A DNA stretch of 64,000 nucleotides from Opitutaceae bacterium (GCA_024711005.1 JANJTQ010000089.1:1-64000); one strand, 5' to 3'. Numbered from the stretch's first letter, positions 10,593 to 20,936 are shown. The notes: a model not told the origin generated them from the letters alone. Translations and numbers: made by a program.

Positions 10593-11698
10593 AGCGGAGA
10601 ATGCTCATCGGTGGAGGCGCGCTCGTCGCGCTTGCGGCACTGGGCTTCCTGGTGGCCGCAAGCGGCGTCATTTCCACAAAGGCCAGCACGGGCCACTGGC
10701 GGATCACCGAATGGTTTCTCCAGTTTTCGAAACAACGCTCCGTCTCGACCTACAGCCTCGGGCTGGAGGTGCCGCCACTCGACGACGGGAGCCTGATTCT
10801 CAAGGGCGCCCTGCACTATGAATTCGGTTGCCGCTCCTGCCATGGCGCCCCCGGTGCCCCGCCCTCGCGCGTCGCCAACACGATGCTGCCTCCGCCTCCC
10901 GACCTCGGTGCCGCCGTGCCGAAATCGAATCCGAAACGACTCTTCCACATCGTAAAACACGGGGTGAAGTTCACCGGCATGCCCGCCTTTCCGTCGCAGA
11001 AGCGCGACGACGAGGTGTGGGCCGTCGTGGCGTTTTTGATGAAGCTGCCCGGGCTCACCGAAACCGGCTACCAAAACCTGGTTGCCAGCGAACCACGAAC
11101 CGCCGAAGCCGGACAACTCCCCGCGGGCGACACGTTCGCCAGCCTCAATCGCTCCTGTCAGCAATGCCACGGCACCGACGGCCTCGGCCGCGGCGAACAG
11201 ATTCCAAGTCTCGCCGGCCAGCGCCCGCACTACCTGGCCAACGCCCTGGCCGCCTACGTCTTGGGCCGGCGGCACAGCGGCATCATGCAACCGGTCGCCG
11301 CTTCGCTCGACGAGACGACGATCCGTCGTCTGGTCGCCCATTACGCCCAACTCCCCGCCAGTCCGCGCGCGCCGGTTCGAACCGTCGACCCCGCGATCCT
11401 CGAAAAAGGCCGTCGCATCGCGCACCACGGCATTCGTGAGCGGCGGGTGCCGGCGTGCGTTGAATGTCACGACCCGTCTGGCCGGCGATCGAATCCCGCC
11501 TACCCATCGCTCACCGGGCAATCGGCCGCCTACCTCGTGGGCCAACTCGAACTGTTCACGGCCAACCGGCGGGGCGGCTCGTCTTACGAACATCTCATGC
11601 AGCCCATCGCCGCCCGGCTGGACCCGGACGAAATGCAGGCGGTCGCACGTTATTTTGAATCGCGAGAAACGGCGTCCTCTGCGCTCGAAAACCCATGA
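10589..11698 (+). CDS. Multihaem c-type cytochrome (three CXXCH sites)
   Basis: CRSCH, CQQCH and CVECH motifs; N-terminal signal anchor MKRRMLIGGGALVALAALGFLVAASG; overlaps the upstream stop. Confidence 0.88.
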   Translation: MKRRMLIGGGALVALAALGFLVAASGVISTKASTGHWRITEWFLQFSKQRSVSTYSLGLEVPPLDDGSLILKGALHYEFGCRSCHGAPGAPPSRVANTMLPPPPDLGAAVPKSNPKRLFHIVKHGVKFTGMPAFPSQKRDDEVWAVVAFLMKLPGLTETGYQNLVASEPRTAEAGQLPAGDTFASLNRSCQQCHGTDGLGRGEQIPSLAGQRPHYLANALAAYVLGRRHSGIMQPVAASLDETTIRRLVAHYAQLPASPRAPVRTVDPAILEKGRRIAHHGIRERRVPACVECHDPSGRRSNPAYPSLTGQSAAYLVGQLELFTANRRGGSSYEHLMQPIAARLDPDEMQAVARYFESRETASSALENP

Positions 11699-12705
11699 TC
11701 GGTCTCATTGGCCAGTTCCTCGTTTGCGCCGGCATGGTCGTCCTTGCCGGAATTGCCCTCAGCCAGTTCGGCGACGTAATCACGCAACGCACCAAGCTCA
11801 GCGGAATGCTCGTCGGCGGTCTGCTGATCGCCGGCACGACGTCCCTGCCCGAACTCAGCGTAAACATCACGGCCGTGCGGCTCGGTTCGGTCGATCTGGC
11901 GGTGGGCGACCTCTTCGGAAGTTGTCTGGTGAATCTGCTCATCCTCGCCGTGGTCGATCTCACCCGTTACTCACACGGTCGGATGCTGTCGCGAACCTCG
12001 GCGGCCCACGCGTTGTCGGCCGGCGTCAGCATCTGCCTGATCGCAACGGCCGCTTTGTTTATCCACCTCGGACCAAAGCTGGAATCGGCGGTTTTTTTCC
12101 GGATCGGCCCCGGAACCCTGATACTCGGAGTTCTCTATCTCGCAGGCTTCCGCCTGATCCATCACAGCCGCATACAGAGCCGGAACGAATCGGAAAATAA
12201 GCCGGAAAACACCTTGCCGGTGATCGGAAAGATTTCGCTCAAAGTGGCGGTGATCGGATTCTCCGTGGCCGCCGCGGTGATCGTGGTGGTTGCGCCGCTG
12301 CTCGCAAAGGCGGCCGACAAACTGGCGGAGGAAACGGGACTCGGAGGCACATTCTTCGGCACCACTTTTCTCGCGGTCAGCACCTCGCTGCCCGACGCCG
12401 CCGCAGTGTTTGCCGCCGTGCGTTTGCGTGCCTTCGACATCGCGTTGGGTAATATCTTCGGGGCCATTTGCCTCAACATGGCCATGCTGCCGATCCTGGA
12501 TGTGATCGACCCCGGCTCGTTGCTGTCGTCGGTGTCCCCGACGCACGTCTATAGCGGCCTGTGCGTGATCATCATCACCTCGGTGGTGATCCTCGGGCAG
12601 CTCTACCGCGTGGAAAAAAAGAAGCCCTTCCTCGAACCCGACGCCCTGCTGGCGCTCGCCTTGATCATCGCCGCGTTCACCGGTCTCTATTTCGTAAGGG
12701 GTTGA
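11695..12705 (+). CDS. CaCA-family sodium/calcium exchanger-like membrane protein
   Basis: Two internal repeats: GGLLIAGTTSLPELSVNITAVRLGSVDLAVGDLFGSCLVN and GTTFLAVSTSLPDAAAVFAAVRLRAFDIALGNIFGAICLN (alpha-1/alpha-2 repeats). Confidence 0.88.
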   Translation: MIGLIGQFLVCAGMVVLAGIALSQFGDVITQRTKLSGMLVGGLLIAGTTSLPELSVNITAVRLGSVDLAVGDLFGSCLVNLLILAVVDLTRYSHGRMLSRTSAAHALSAGVSICLIATAALFIHLGPKLESAVFFRIGPGTLILGVLYLAGFRLIHHSRIQSRNESENKPENTLPVIGKISLKVAVIGFSVAAAVIVVVAPLLAKAADKLAEETGLGGTFFGTTFLAVSTSLPDAAAVFAAVRLRAFDIALGNIFGAICLNMAMLPILDVIDPGSLLSSVSPTHVYSGLCVIIITSVVILGQLYRVEKKKPFLEPDALLALALIIAAFTGLYFVRG

Positions 12706-12724
12706 GCGTAATCTATGCTGCCGA

Positions 12725-12890
12725 AGTCAGCAGCCGAGGTGACGCGGTCGGTTGGACGGTGGCCGTGGAAACCCAGCCGATACGTTACCTCCCAAGAAAC
12801 TTGGCCCTCCCGGTGCACGCCAACCCTGTTTCTTGGGGTTCCAACTGGGCCGCGCAGCGCCTCAGTCCCTGTGCTCGGCTGCTACCCGAA
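12725..12890. ncRNA. Candidate long-hairpin structured RNA (6S-like architecture or novel), unassigned
   Basis: Nested helices: agcagccgag (12729-12738)/ctcggctgct (12874-12883); cgcggtcggttgg (12743-12755)/ccaactgggccgcg (12841-12854); cccaagaaac (12791-12800)/gtttcttggg (12828-12837). No coding signature. Confidence 0.4.
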
Positions 12891-13051
12891 TGCGGAAAGC
12901 TCAACTGCATGCGAGCGGAGTATCTCCGATGCCCCGACAAGGTTTGGGCCGGATGTCATCGGACCCCGTGGCCCAACTTGCCGCTTCGTGGTTTTCGGAG
13001 CATCTTACGGTGCCGTTTGTCATTACAGGAAACCCCACCCCCCGGACAAAA

Positions 13052-14395
13052 ATGAAGGACCCACGCGTTGCCAACAAACCGCTCGCCGTGCTTCGCGCCG
13101 GTGCGCAGCCGTTCGAGTCCGCCGACGACGACGACCGGGTGATCTCGTGGATCGGCGACGCCCCCATCGTGCTGCTCGGGGAGTCGTCGCACGGCACGCA
13201 TGATTTTTACGAGGCACGGGCGCGACTCACGCAAAAGCTGATCGAACAAAAAGGCTTCGCCGCCGTGGCAATCGAGGGGGACTGGCCGGACGCGTATCAG
13301 GTAAACAGATACGTATTGGGCGGGAACGAACCTGACGCGGCCTCGGCGTTGTCGGGATTCCGGCGCTTTCCCTCCTGGATGTGGCGCAACACGGTCGTGG
13401 CGGACTTCGTCGAGTGGCTGCGCGAACATAATAAGGCGACGCCAAGGCCGGAATGGAGGACGGGGTTTTACGGACTGGATCTTTACAGTCTGCACACCTC
13501 GATTCGAGCCGTGGTCGACTACCTGGATCAACGCGACCCGGACGCCGCGCGAGCGGCGCGGATGAGTTATGCGTGCTTCGATCATTTCGGTCACGACGCG
13601 GATTCCTACGCCTGGGCGGCCGGCCGGCTCGGTGTGGAGACCTGCGAGGCCGAGGTCACCCGCGAACTGGTGGCATTGCACCAGCGCCAGATGGAGTTGG
13701 TGAGGCGCAATGGACCCGCGGCATCGGAGGAGTTTTTTTCCGCGGAGCAAAACGCGCGTCTGGCATACAACGCGGAGCATTACTATCGCACCATGTTTGG
13801 CGGCCGGATCGCCGCGTGGAATATCCGCGACGAGCACATGGCGGAAATTTTGTCCGAACTTCTCGAACACATGCAGAGCCGCAATCAAGCGCCCAAGGTG
13901 GTGGTGTGGGCGCACAACTCCCATGTCGGCGACGCCCGGGCGACGGAAATGGGCGAGCAAGGAGGCCGTAATCTCGGACAGTTGCTGCGCGAGCGCTACG
14001 GTCCGCGCGTGAAGACAATCGGGTTCACCACGTACACAGGCACGGTGATCGCGGCATCGGACTGGAACGGGAGGGCGGCGTGCAAACACATTAACCCCGC
14101 GCTGCCCGACAGCTACGAGGAGCTGTTTCACGAAATGGACCGGCCTCGTTTCTTTCTGCCGATCCTGCCGGACTCGGAACTCCACGACGCGTTGTCGAGC
14201 CGGCGTCTCGAACGCGGAATCGGCGTGGTTTATCGTCCGGCGAACGAACGCCAGAGCCACTATTTTCACGCCCGACTTGCCTCGCAGTTCGACGCGATCA
14301 TCCACCTCGACGAAACGCGGGCCTTAAGCCCGCTTGAGTTCGCTCAACCGCCGGCGGTCGGCGAACCCGCGGAAACATTTCCCGAAGGTACGTGA
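13052..14395 (+). CDS. Erythromycin esterase-like family protein
   Basis: IVLLGESSHGTHDFYEARARLTQKLIEQKGFAAVAIEGDWPDAYQVNRYV; VVWAHNSHVGDARATEMG. Start set at MKDPRVANK. Confidence 0.88.
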   Translation: MKDPRVANKPLAVLRAGAQPFESADDDDRVISWIGDAPIVLLGESSHGTHDFYEARARLTQKLIEQKGFAAVAIEGDWPDAYQVNRYVLGGNEPDAASALSGFRRFPSWMWRNTVVADFVEWLREHNKATPRPEWRTGFYGLDLYSLHTSIRAVVDYLDQRDPDAARAARMSYACFDHFGHDADSYAWAAGRLGVETCEAEVTRELVALHQRQMELVRRNGPAASEEFFSAEQNARLAYNAEHYYRTMFGGRIAAWNIRDEHMAEILSELLEHMQSRNQAPKVVVWAHNSHVGDARATEMGEQGGRNLGQLLRERYGPRVKTIGFTTYTGTVIAASDWNGRAACKHINPALPDSYEELFHEMDRPRFFLPILPDSELHDALSSRRLERGIGVVYRPANERQSHYFHARLASQFDAIIHLDETRALSPLEFAQPPAVGEPAETFPEGT

Positions 14396-14435
14396 GGTTT
14401 GGACGGGGGCCAATGGACGCCCCCCGACGGCGGGG

Positions 14436-14876
14436 TCACCGGACGCCCGCAGCGGCCGTGTGGTAGGAACGGGAAACCTCTTTGAGTGCTTCTCCGCTGA
14501 ACGCGGGCTGGGAGTGCACGGCGAGATCGCCAAGCGAGACGATGCCGACCAGACGCTTGTTGTGGTTGAGCACCGGCAGACGGCGAATCTGTTTCTCCTC
14601 CATCAAATGGGCGGCTTCTTCAACGCTCTGGTCCTCGAAAATATAGATGATGCCTTGGGACATGGTTTCACGAACGGTGGTCATGTTGGGATCCTTGCCC
14701 TCGGCGACGGCACGCAAGGTAAGGTCCCGGTCGGTCACCATCCCGGCAAGGCGGTCGTCGTCGCAAACAGGGATGGCACCCACGTCGAGTTCACGCATCA
14801 ATCCGGCTGCTTCCACCAGGGTGTTGTCCGGCCCGATGCAACCGACGTCAGTAGACATGATTTCTTGAATTTTCAT
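14436..14876 (-). CDS. Tandem CBS domain protein
   Basis: MKIQEIMSTDVGCIGPDNTLVEAAGLMRELDVGAIPVCDDDRLAGMVTDRDLTLRAVAEG... two CBS units. Confidence 0.92.
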   Translation of the reverse strand: MKIQEIMSTDVGCIGPDNTLVEAAGLMRELDVGAIPVCDDDRLAGMVTDRDLTLRAVAEGKDPNMTTVRETMSQGIIYIFEDQSVEEAAHLMEEKQIRRLPVLNHNKRLVGIVSLGDLAVHSQPAFSGEALKEVSRSYHTAAAGVR

Positions 14877-15019
14877 AGGGACACCAACGTAGCACCAGAC
14901 CCGATCCCGTGCCATCGGGAGCGCCCCCCCTTCGTGCGCCGGGTATCCTGTCAGGCCGCAAACGCCCGCCGAAGTGGAGTAACCCCATAGGCGGCTCCAC
15001 CTCTGGATGTTCATGAGGA

Positions 15020-16585
15020 TCAATGAGCGGCAGGCGGCGGCTGAAGGGGCTGCTCCGAGCGCACGGAAACGTCCTGAACGAATGCGCCTTGCTTGAGATT
15101 AAAATCCGCCGCGGTGCGCGCGATCACGCCTTGATAGGTGACGTCGATAAACGACACGCCCTTGACGACGCGTTGCTCGTCGAGGCCGCGGATGGTCGAG
15201 CCAACCGGCGTGCTTCCGCTGTAGGTGATGTCCTTGAAAACGACGTTCTCCACACGGCGGCCCGGGACGGGGTTAAAGCTGTTGTGGATGATCCGCACAT
15301 TGAAGAGCTCGCCGGAGGGAATCGACTCGACCCGGATGCCGTCAAACCGCACGTCACGAATGATCAGCTCATCGCCGGCGTTCACCGACAGGGCGCCGAA
15401 ATACTCCGTCGAGCGTTCGTCATGCTCCAGAATGTCGATGCCGCGAAAGACCAGGTTCCCGAGGGTTTCCCGCTTCTCCGGATTCTGACTGCCGTGGGTG
15501 CCCATGTGAATGGCGTGGGCTTTGTCCGCCCAGAGAATGGAGTTCTCCACGAGCCAATTTCGGGAGTCGCCCGTAAAGCCCCACCGGCTTCCATAGATCG
15601 CGATACAGTCGTCGGAGGCCCGAATAAAAACGTCGTCGAGGTGGATGTCGCTGCAGGCCATAAAATCGATGCCGTCGCCCCAAAGGTGGTGGTTGAAGGC
15701 CTTCAGGTTTTTGATGCGGACGTCGCCGCTGGCGCCGCCGAAGACGAGGTAGCCCACCGGACTTTTGATCACGAGGCCGTCAATGGTAACGCCTTTGCTT
15801 CGGCGAACCATGATGCCCGGAAAACTCACGACTCCGTCGTCCGACTTCCGCGCTCCGCTGGGGACCATCCACGGGGTGGCGTCGATCACGCCGCGTCCGC
15901 GAAGGGTGACGTTGCGGGCGTCGCTTACCACCAATGACGCCTGCACGACGGCATCACGGTGAAGGTAGACCGTCGTATCGGACGGGACGACACACTCGCC
16001 GTAGATTCCCTCCTTGGTCGTGGCGCGCCGGATGTGCGAATGATTGTCGGCGGTGTGCAGGCCAGGTCCGAAATAGATCACGCCGGCGTCACCCTCCGCC
16101 GGAACGTTCGTCTCCGGACGGCTGGCGAACAGGTGAAGATTATTGGAACGGTTGCCGTTGATTTCGACGGAAAGCTTGGCGGGGGCGTCGAGCGTAAAGG
16201 TAACCCAACCGTTCGTCATTTTCGGAACGATTCCGCGGACGAGAGGCCTGATCACACAGCTCTGAATCCCGCCCGTGCGCGGACGTACGCGAACCTGCAC
16301 CTCGCCGGAAAAATCAAAGGCCGCGAAGCTCGCATGCCGCGGGTTGTGCCGATCGACAATCACATCAAAGCCGGGCACCGACACCCAGGTTCTGCCGTCC
16401 GTCGACACCTCGATTTTGAAGTCATCATTGGCTTGCTGCGCCGGGCTTCGCATCACTTGGAGCGACGACGCGGATGCGTCCGTCGCCCGACGCACGGCGA
16501 TGTCGCCGCTCGTGCAGCCCGCGAGGATCAAGAGAAAACAGACCGGAAGCATCCGGAAATTCAGACGAGACGAACGGAGGTTCAT
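15020..16585 (-). CDS. Secreted lipoprotein, right-handed beta-helix / GH28-like glycoside hydrolase
   Basis: LAGC lipobox; NVTLRGRGVIDATPWM, SDIHLDDVFIRASDDCIAIYGSR, parallel beta-helix pattern of GH28-like proteins. Confidence 0.78.
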   Translation of the reverse strand: MNLRSSRLNFRMLPVCFLLILAGCTSGDIAVRRATDASASSLQVMRSPAQQANDDFKIEVSTDGRTWVSVPGFDVIVDRHNPRHASFAAFDFSGEVQVRVRPRTGGIQSCVIRPLVRGIVPKMTNGWVTFTLDAPAKLSVEINGNRSNNLHLFASRPETNVPAEGDAGVIYFGPGLHTADNHSHIRRATTKEGIYGECVVPSDTTVYLHRDAVVQASLVVSDARNVTLRGRGVIDATPWMVPSGARKSDDGVVSFPGIMVRRSKGVTIDGLVIKSPVGYLVFGGASGDVRIKNLKAFNHHLWGDGIDFMACSDIHLDDVFIRASDDCIAIYGSRWGFTGDSRNWLVENSILWADKAHAIHMGTHGSQNPEKRETLGNLVFRGIDILEHDERSTEYFGALSVNAGDELIIRDVRFDGIRVESIPSGELFNVRIIHNSFNPVPGRRVENVVFKDITYSGSTPVGSTIRGLDEQRVVKGVSFIDVTYQGVIARTAADFNLKQGAFVQDVSVRSEQPLQPPPAAH

Positions 16586-16614
16586 GAAGAGCGGGCCCGA
16601 GGGTACGATGGGGA

Positions 16615-19600
16615 TTATTCCCCGTGTTTGAGAGCGGTGGTTCCGGGCAGTTTCAGCCAATCTGTCCGTTCCGTTGTGCCGTCCGGCTCCGTCAGCTTCA
16701 GTCGGAAACGAAGAGTCTGGTCCGGTTGAATATCGGGCAGAGTGAACTCGTAGGGATAACTCTCCCGCGTGAGCACCGTCGTCTCGCCCGCCTCGATCTC
16801 CAGCGAAGCCACGCCGGTTCCGGCCGGGGCGGTCAACGCGACATAGAGTGCGTCCTTGCCGAAGGGCGAGCGTACGCGGACGGCGCGCGTTTCCCCCCAG
16901 GCTCCGCCGAGCGTGGTGCGTAGTTCTCCTTCGGATACGGGCGGAAGGTCCGGCCAGACCTCCTCGTCGGCGGCCGGAAAAGTGAGCACCGCATAGGCGC
17001 CCTGCGGCAGGTCGACGGAGAAGCGTCCCTCCTCGATCGCGTCAAGGCGTTTGGCTCCCGCGCTGGTGCGCAACAACGGGCCGGCCTTCGGAGAGATGCC
17101 CAAGGCGGCGTAGTTGAGAACCACCGGAGCGTTGATGTCCGCCTTGGATTGGTTGAGCAGCACGAGATGGAACTGCTTGCGGCTGCGAGCACCGAAGAAA
17201 TCGACCTTCGGCGTATCAACGCGGAACTTCGTCCGGTCAAGCCAGGGCCAGCATTCGGTATCGTCAAACACCCGGCCCGGCTTGCCGCCGTAGACGCGGT
17301 TGGTGAACCACACGTACCCCTGCTGTTTGCTGTAGGGGAAACGCACCTGGCCACCCGTGCGCACCTCCGCATCGGTGAAGAGATAATCCACGATCATCGC
17401 CAGGTGCACGGGCACGTGGTGCCAATAAAATCCGGTGATGTCCGGACCCTTGCGAGTGTAGTCCGGACTCTGCACGAGATCGGTGTAGTCCGACAGGTAG
17501 TAGCCGGGGTAGCTTGCACCGCGTCCTATCACGGCATTGCGGGCAAAGGTGCGCCAGTAGCCGTCGCCGGTCTTGCCGTAAAGCCGCAGCAGGTTGGCGG
17601 CCCACGAGATGAGCTGAATGTTGCCCATGTTGTTGGCGGCGGTGAAATACGAGATCGGTTGCTCGACGGCGAGGCCGACGCGCGAGACGGTCCAGGCGGG
17701 CACGGTCTTCTCCGAAAGATCGAAGGTGACGGGCACCTGCGCTTCGTTGTGTTTGTTCCCGGTCATCGCCGGCCAACCCAGACGGAAACGATCCTGGTCC
17801 TTCCACCACACGAGGTAGGATCCGGAGTGGCGGTCGCCCGGATAGAGCGTCGTGTCACCCGGCTGCACCGGAGGCGTCACCCATTGTCCGGCCACGGTTT
17901 GCCAGGCACCGCGCAGCGCGGCCTCGAGATAACGGTCCTCACCCGTGAGGTCGTGCAGGTCGACCAGGTCCCACCAGTAGGGATAAAAGGACACGTTGTG
18001 AAAGGGCTGGATGCCGCGGGTCGCGGTGGTGTTGAGCGAGAACACCCGCTCGATCCAGGAGTCGACATCGCGACAGATTCGGGCGAGCAAGGCGTCGTCG
18101 GGACGCTGCCGGTAGAGCGCGAGTTGGCCGGACCACGCGGGCTCGGCGCTGTTGTTGCGCGGCTTGAGCACCTCGCCATTTTTTCGGGCGAAGTCGCGCA
18201 ACCAGGGATTGAGGCCATCCGTCAGATCGTCGAAGCCCTGCCAGACGGCGGAACCGAAAACGACGTTTTCCAACGAGAGCCGGGCCGTCGCCTGGGTGAC
18301 GTAGACGTTGCCTTCGGCGGTCAACGCAAAGTGCGACCCGGGCCGGCTGAGCGCATACTCCAGCGCGGGCCGCGCACGACGCTCAAAGAAATCGCCATCG
18401 CGGGTGAGCCGGGCGACCGACGCATACATGAGCGGCGCGGCATGCGTCACGGTGCGCGGACCCTCGATGTTGGCGGGGCCCTTGAGCAGTTCGTCCCAGC
18501 CCGAGGCCTCGTCGTCCTTCATGAAGTCGATGATATTGAGCGCCTGGTCGGTGAGCGAGGTCGAGACGGGCTCGCGGTAGTCGGTCAACGAATACAGATC
18601 GAGGTCGGTCGACCGCATCACTTCGGTCCAGGGCTGCGGCGCTCCCACGATCCACCAGTCGGCCTGCAACTTCTCGCCGCGGGCGCGGCGCGAGCCTTCA
18701 CCGCCGAGGATGGGCGCGAAGATGTGCGGACGGGCGTCACCGACCGCATCGACGAGTGAAAAACCATAGGTTGCGTTCGAACGCGTCGCCCACTCCTGGG
18801 AAATACCGGCGGGGTCGGCGATCACGCCGGTCGTGACGCCGTCGACGTTTTCCACCAGCGCGAGCATATGCGGCATCAGCGAGGACGTGATCATCACCGG
18901 CGAATCCGGCAGACGGCGGAATTGATAGAGCGGCGGCAGTTGCACGGCGGCGATTTCGTCACGGGCAATCGACCGGCCGACGCCGAAGGCGAGGGAATAA
19001 AAGGCATCCGCCGGTGTTCGCAGCGTCGCGCTCATCTTCACGGCATAACCACGGGCCGGCAGTTGCCAGACGGCGCTGGCCTGGAGACCGTCGGCGGAGC
19101 GGTAGGTGATTTCGACCGAGTCGGCGCCGACTTGGCGGACGTCCACGGGATGCAGGCGGACGAGGGTGCCGGACTCGAAGGGATCGCGGGCGTCGGCGGG
19201 ACGGCGCAGACGGCGGCCGGCGAGATCCCAGTCGGTTTGCGCGTCGCCCTTCCAACTCGGGAAATAGGCATCGAAGGAGACCCGGTTGTCCTCCGTTTGA
19301 ATCAGCAGCAGATCTTCGACCCCGGCATCCACGGACTCCGGATCGGAGCCGCCGCCCGCAGCGACGAAGCGCACGTCGCGCGAAACGCGGGACTGGCCTG
19401 AGGCGGTGCGCACGGCGAGGAAACGGATGTGCACATCCGCGTTGGTCAGCTTGGCCAGCGTCGCCGCGTCCGAGGCGGCGGGAGGCGGGGCCGGCTCGGT
19501 CGGTTTCACGCGAACGGGCTGAACAGGTTCGGTGGCAAAACGGTTGAGTTCGTCGCGACGCAGGGTGTTGGGATCGAAGTTGGAACGAGTGACAAGAATG

Positions 19601-20049
19601 GCTTCCAAGCGGCCATAGAAGCGGGCGGTGTCCTCGATTTCCAGGAGGTGGACGCCGGAATCGAGTTCCCTGTCGCCCACGTGTTCCCAATGCCAACCCT
19701 CCTGCCCGTGCGCGCCGGATTCACGGTCCGCAGGCTGCTCGTCGATCTTCAAGAGGAAGCGACGGGTGCCGGGCTGGGCCGCCGGAAAATCCTGCGAACG
19801 CGTCCAGAGACGATAAATGCCCGCCTGCTCGATGCGGATGCCGGCGAAGGCGGTGGCGGGCATGTTGCTCGATTGGATGGTCGTTCCGGTGCGTTGCCAC
19901 GGACCGAGCGCCACAAAGTTTTCCGGCTCGAAGAGAAACGTGTCGGCCGCGGTGGGCGCAGCCACCGCGGAATCGGCCCCGGGACGGGCGTGAACGAGAC
20001 TGCCGGCAAACGAGACGGCAAGGAGAATGGCGATGGCCGGGCGAAGCAT
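16615..20049 (-). CDS. Large secreted protein of unclear family, alpha/alpha-toroid-like; paralogue of 29543..33052
   Basis: Signal peptide; shares blocks such as TDYREPVSTSLTDQALNIIDFMKDDEASGWD and KGPDITGFYWHHVPVHLAMIVDYLF with the protein at 29543..33052. Confidence 0.85.
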   Translation of the reverse strand: MLRPAIAILLAVSFAGSLVHARPGADSAVAAPTAADTFLFEPENFVALGPWQRTGTTIQSSNMPATAFAGIRIEQAGIYRLWTRSQDFPAAQPGTRRFLLKIDEQPADRESGAHGQEGWHWEHVGDRELDSGVHLLEIEDTARFYGRLEAILVTRSNFDPNTLRRDELNRFATEPVQPVRVKPTEPAPPPAASDAATLAKLTNADVHIRFLAVRTASGQSRVSRDVRFVAAGGGSDPESVDAGVEDLLLIQTEDNRVSFDAYFPSWKGDAQTDWDLAGRRLRRPADARDPFESGTLVRLHPVDVRQVGADSVEITYRSADGLQASAVWQLPARGYAVKMSATLRTPADAFYSLAFGVGRSIARDEIAAVQLPPLYQFRRLPDSPVMITSSLMPHMLALVENVDGVTTGVIADPAGISQEWATRSNATYGFSLVDAVGDARPHIFAPILGGEGSRRARGEKLQADWWIVGAPQPWTEVMRSTDLDLYSLTDYREPVSTSLTDQALNIIDFMKDDEASGWDELLKGPANIEGPRTVTHAAPLMYASVARLTRDGDFFERRARPALEYALSRPGSHFALTAEGNVYVTQATARLSLENVVFGSAVWQGFDDLTDGLNPWLRDFARKNGEVLKPRNNSAEPAWSGQLALYRQRPDDALLARICRDVDSWIERVFSLNTTATRGIQPFHNVSFYPYWWDLVDLHDLTGEDRYLEAALRGAWQTVAGQWVTPPVQPGDTTLYPGDRHSGSYLVWWKDQDRFRLGWPAMTGNKHNEAQVPVTFDLSEKTVPAWTVSRVGLAVEQPISYFTAANNMGNIQLISWAANLLRLYGKTGDGYWRTFARNAVIGRGASYPGYYLSDYTDLVQSPDYTRKGPDITGFYWHHVPVHLAMIVDYLFTDAEVRTGGQVRFPYSKQQGYVWFTNRVYGGKPGRVFDDTECWPWLDRTKFRVDTPKVDFFGARSRKQFHLVLLNQSKADINAPVVLNYAALGISPKAGPLLRTSAGAKRLDAIEEGRFSVDLPQGAYAVLTFPAADEEVWPDLPPVSEGELRTTLGGAWGETRAVRVRSPFGKDALYVALTAPAGTGVASLEIEAGETTVLTRESYPYEFTLPDIQPDQTLRFRLKLTEPDGTTERTDWLKLPGTTALKHGE

Positions 20050-20127
20050 GGGGACGGTCGGGTTGAAGAAAAACGTGAGGAAAAGCGGCGGAAAAACGAA
20101 GGTCTGACGCAGGGTCGAAAAGAACGA

Positions 20128-20159
20128 ATACCCGCGCCGCCCGGAAGCGGTGCGGGTAT
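20128..20159 (-). terminator. Rho-independent-like terminator downstream of the pseudopilin gene
   Basis: Stem atacccgc/gcgggtat with inner ccgc/gcgg; followed on the minus strand by TCGTTCTTTTC. Confidence 0.6.
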
Positions 20160-20199
20160 CACGCGGCAGGCGAAAAAAGGGGGAAAATGCAGCGGGCGA

Positions 20200-20892
20200 C
20201 TAGCGGGAGTAGCCGATCCAGAAGGGAATGGTGATCCAGCCGCCGACGGGTTTTTCGATCTCGTCGGTGAGCGTGACGGCGCTGACATGGCCGTCGACGA
20301 AGACGACGTTCATCTTCGACGCGTGCCGGGGGTTGCAGGTGCCGGGCGTCAGGCCGCTGGAGTTCCTGACGTCGCCGAAATAGGCGGCCTGGGCGGGCTG
20401 CTCGATAAGATTGAGACGGACGCCCACCGTTTCCTTGCCCGGGACTCCGCCGCTCGCCTTGAGCGGCACCGAAGGAACAAGCGTGGTGTTGATTCCATAG
20501 CTGCGCTTGATCGTCACCAACGGAGGTGCGTCGTCGCTGGCCTTGGGGCATTCGAAAATGGAGCCGGCGAGTTCGGCGGGAAGGTCGCCATTGGGAGGAA
20601 ATACGATCGGCCGATCCGGGTAGTTGTAGGGCCAGAGGGCCCGGAGATAATTGGAACCCAGAGGAGGCGTGCGGGCGCCGTTGTCCTGGGAGTAGAGACG
20701 TGCGGTGCTCCCGATCTGCCGCAGGTTGCTGATACATTCCGTGGCCTTGGCGGCGTCGCGCGCCCGACCGGCCAGAGGAATGAGAATCCCGGCAAGCACG
20801 CCGATGATCGCAATCACGGCGAGCAGTTCGACCAAGGTGAAACCCGACCGACCGCAGCCGGTGCGCCGAAAGCAAGAAGGGGTGGAGGGCAT
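20200..20892 (-). CDS. Type II secretion-like pseudopilin (prepilin N-terminal methylation motif, H-X9-DG C-terminal motif)
   Basis: GFTLVELLAVIAIIGVLAGILIPLAGRARDAAKATECISNLRQIGSTARLYSQDNG; HASKMNVVFVDGHVSAV. Start set at MPSTPSC. Confidence 0.9.
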   Translation of the reverse strand: MPSTPSCFRRTGCGRSGFTLVELLAVIAIIGVLAGILIPLAGRARDAAKATECISNLRQIGSTARLYSQDNGARTPPLGSNYLRALWPYNYPDRPIVFPPNGDLPAELAGSIFECPKASDDAPPLVTIKRSYGINTTLVPSVPLKASGGVPGKETVGVRLNLIEQPAQAAYFGDVRNSSGLTPGTCNPRHASKMNVVFVDGHVSAVTLTDEIEKPVGGWITIPFWIGYSR

Positions 20893-20936
20893 GGGATTGA
20901 GGGCAACAAGCAAACCGACGCGTGGGAGGGGGAAAC

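Noticed and set aside
14400-14425. Hairpin gggggcc-aatgga-cgcccccc between convergent genes as a terminator
   Set aside because: Short, G/C-only stem without a U-tract on either strand; too weak to call.
17149-18759. 536-aa plus-strand ORF
   Set aside because: Antisense to the 1144-aa protein, which is supported by its paralogue.
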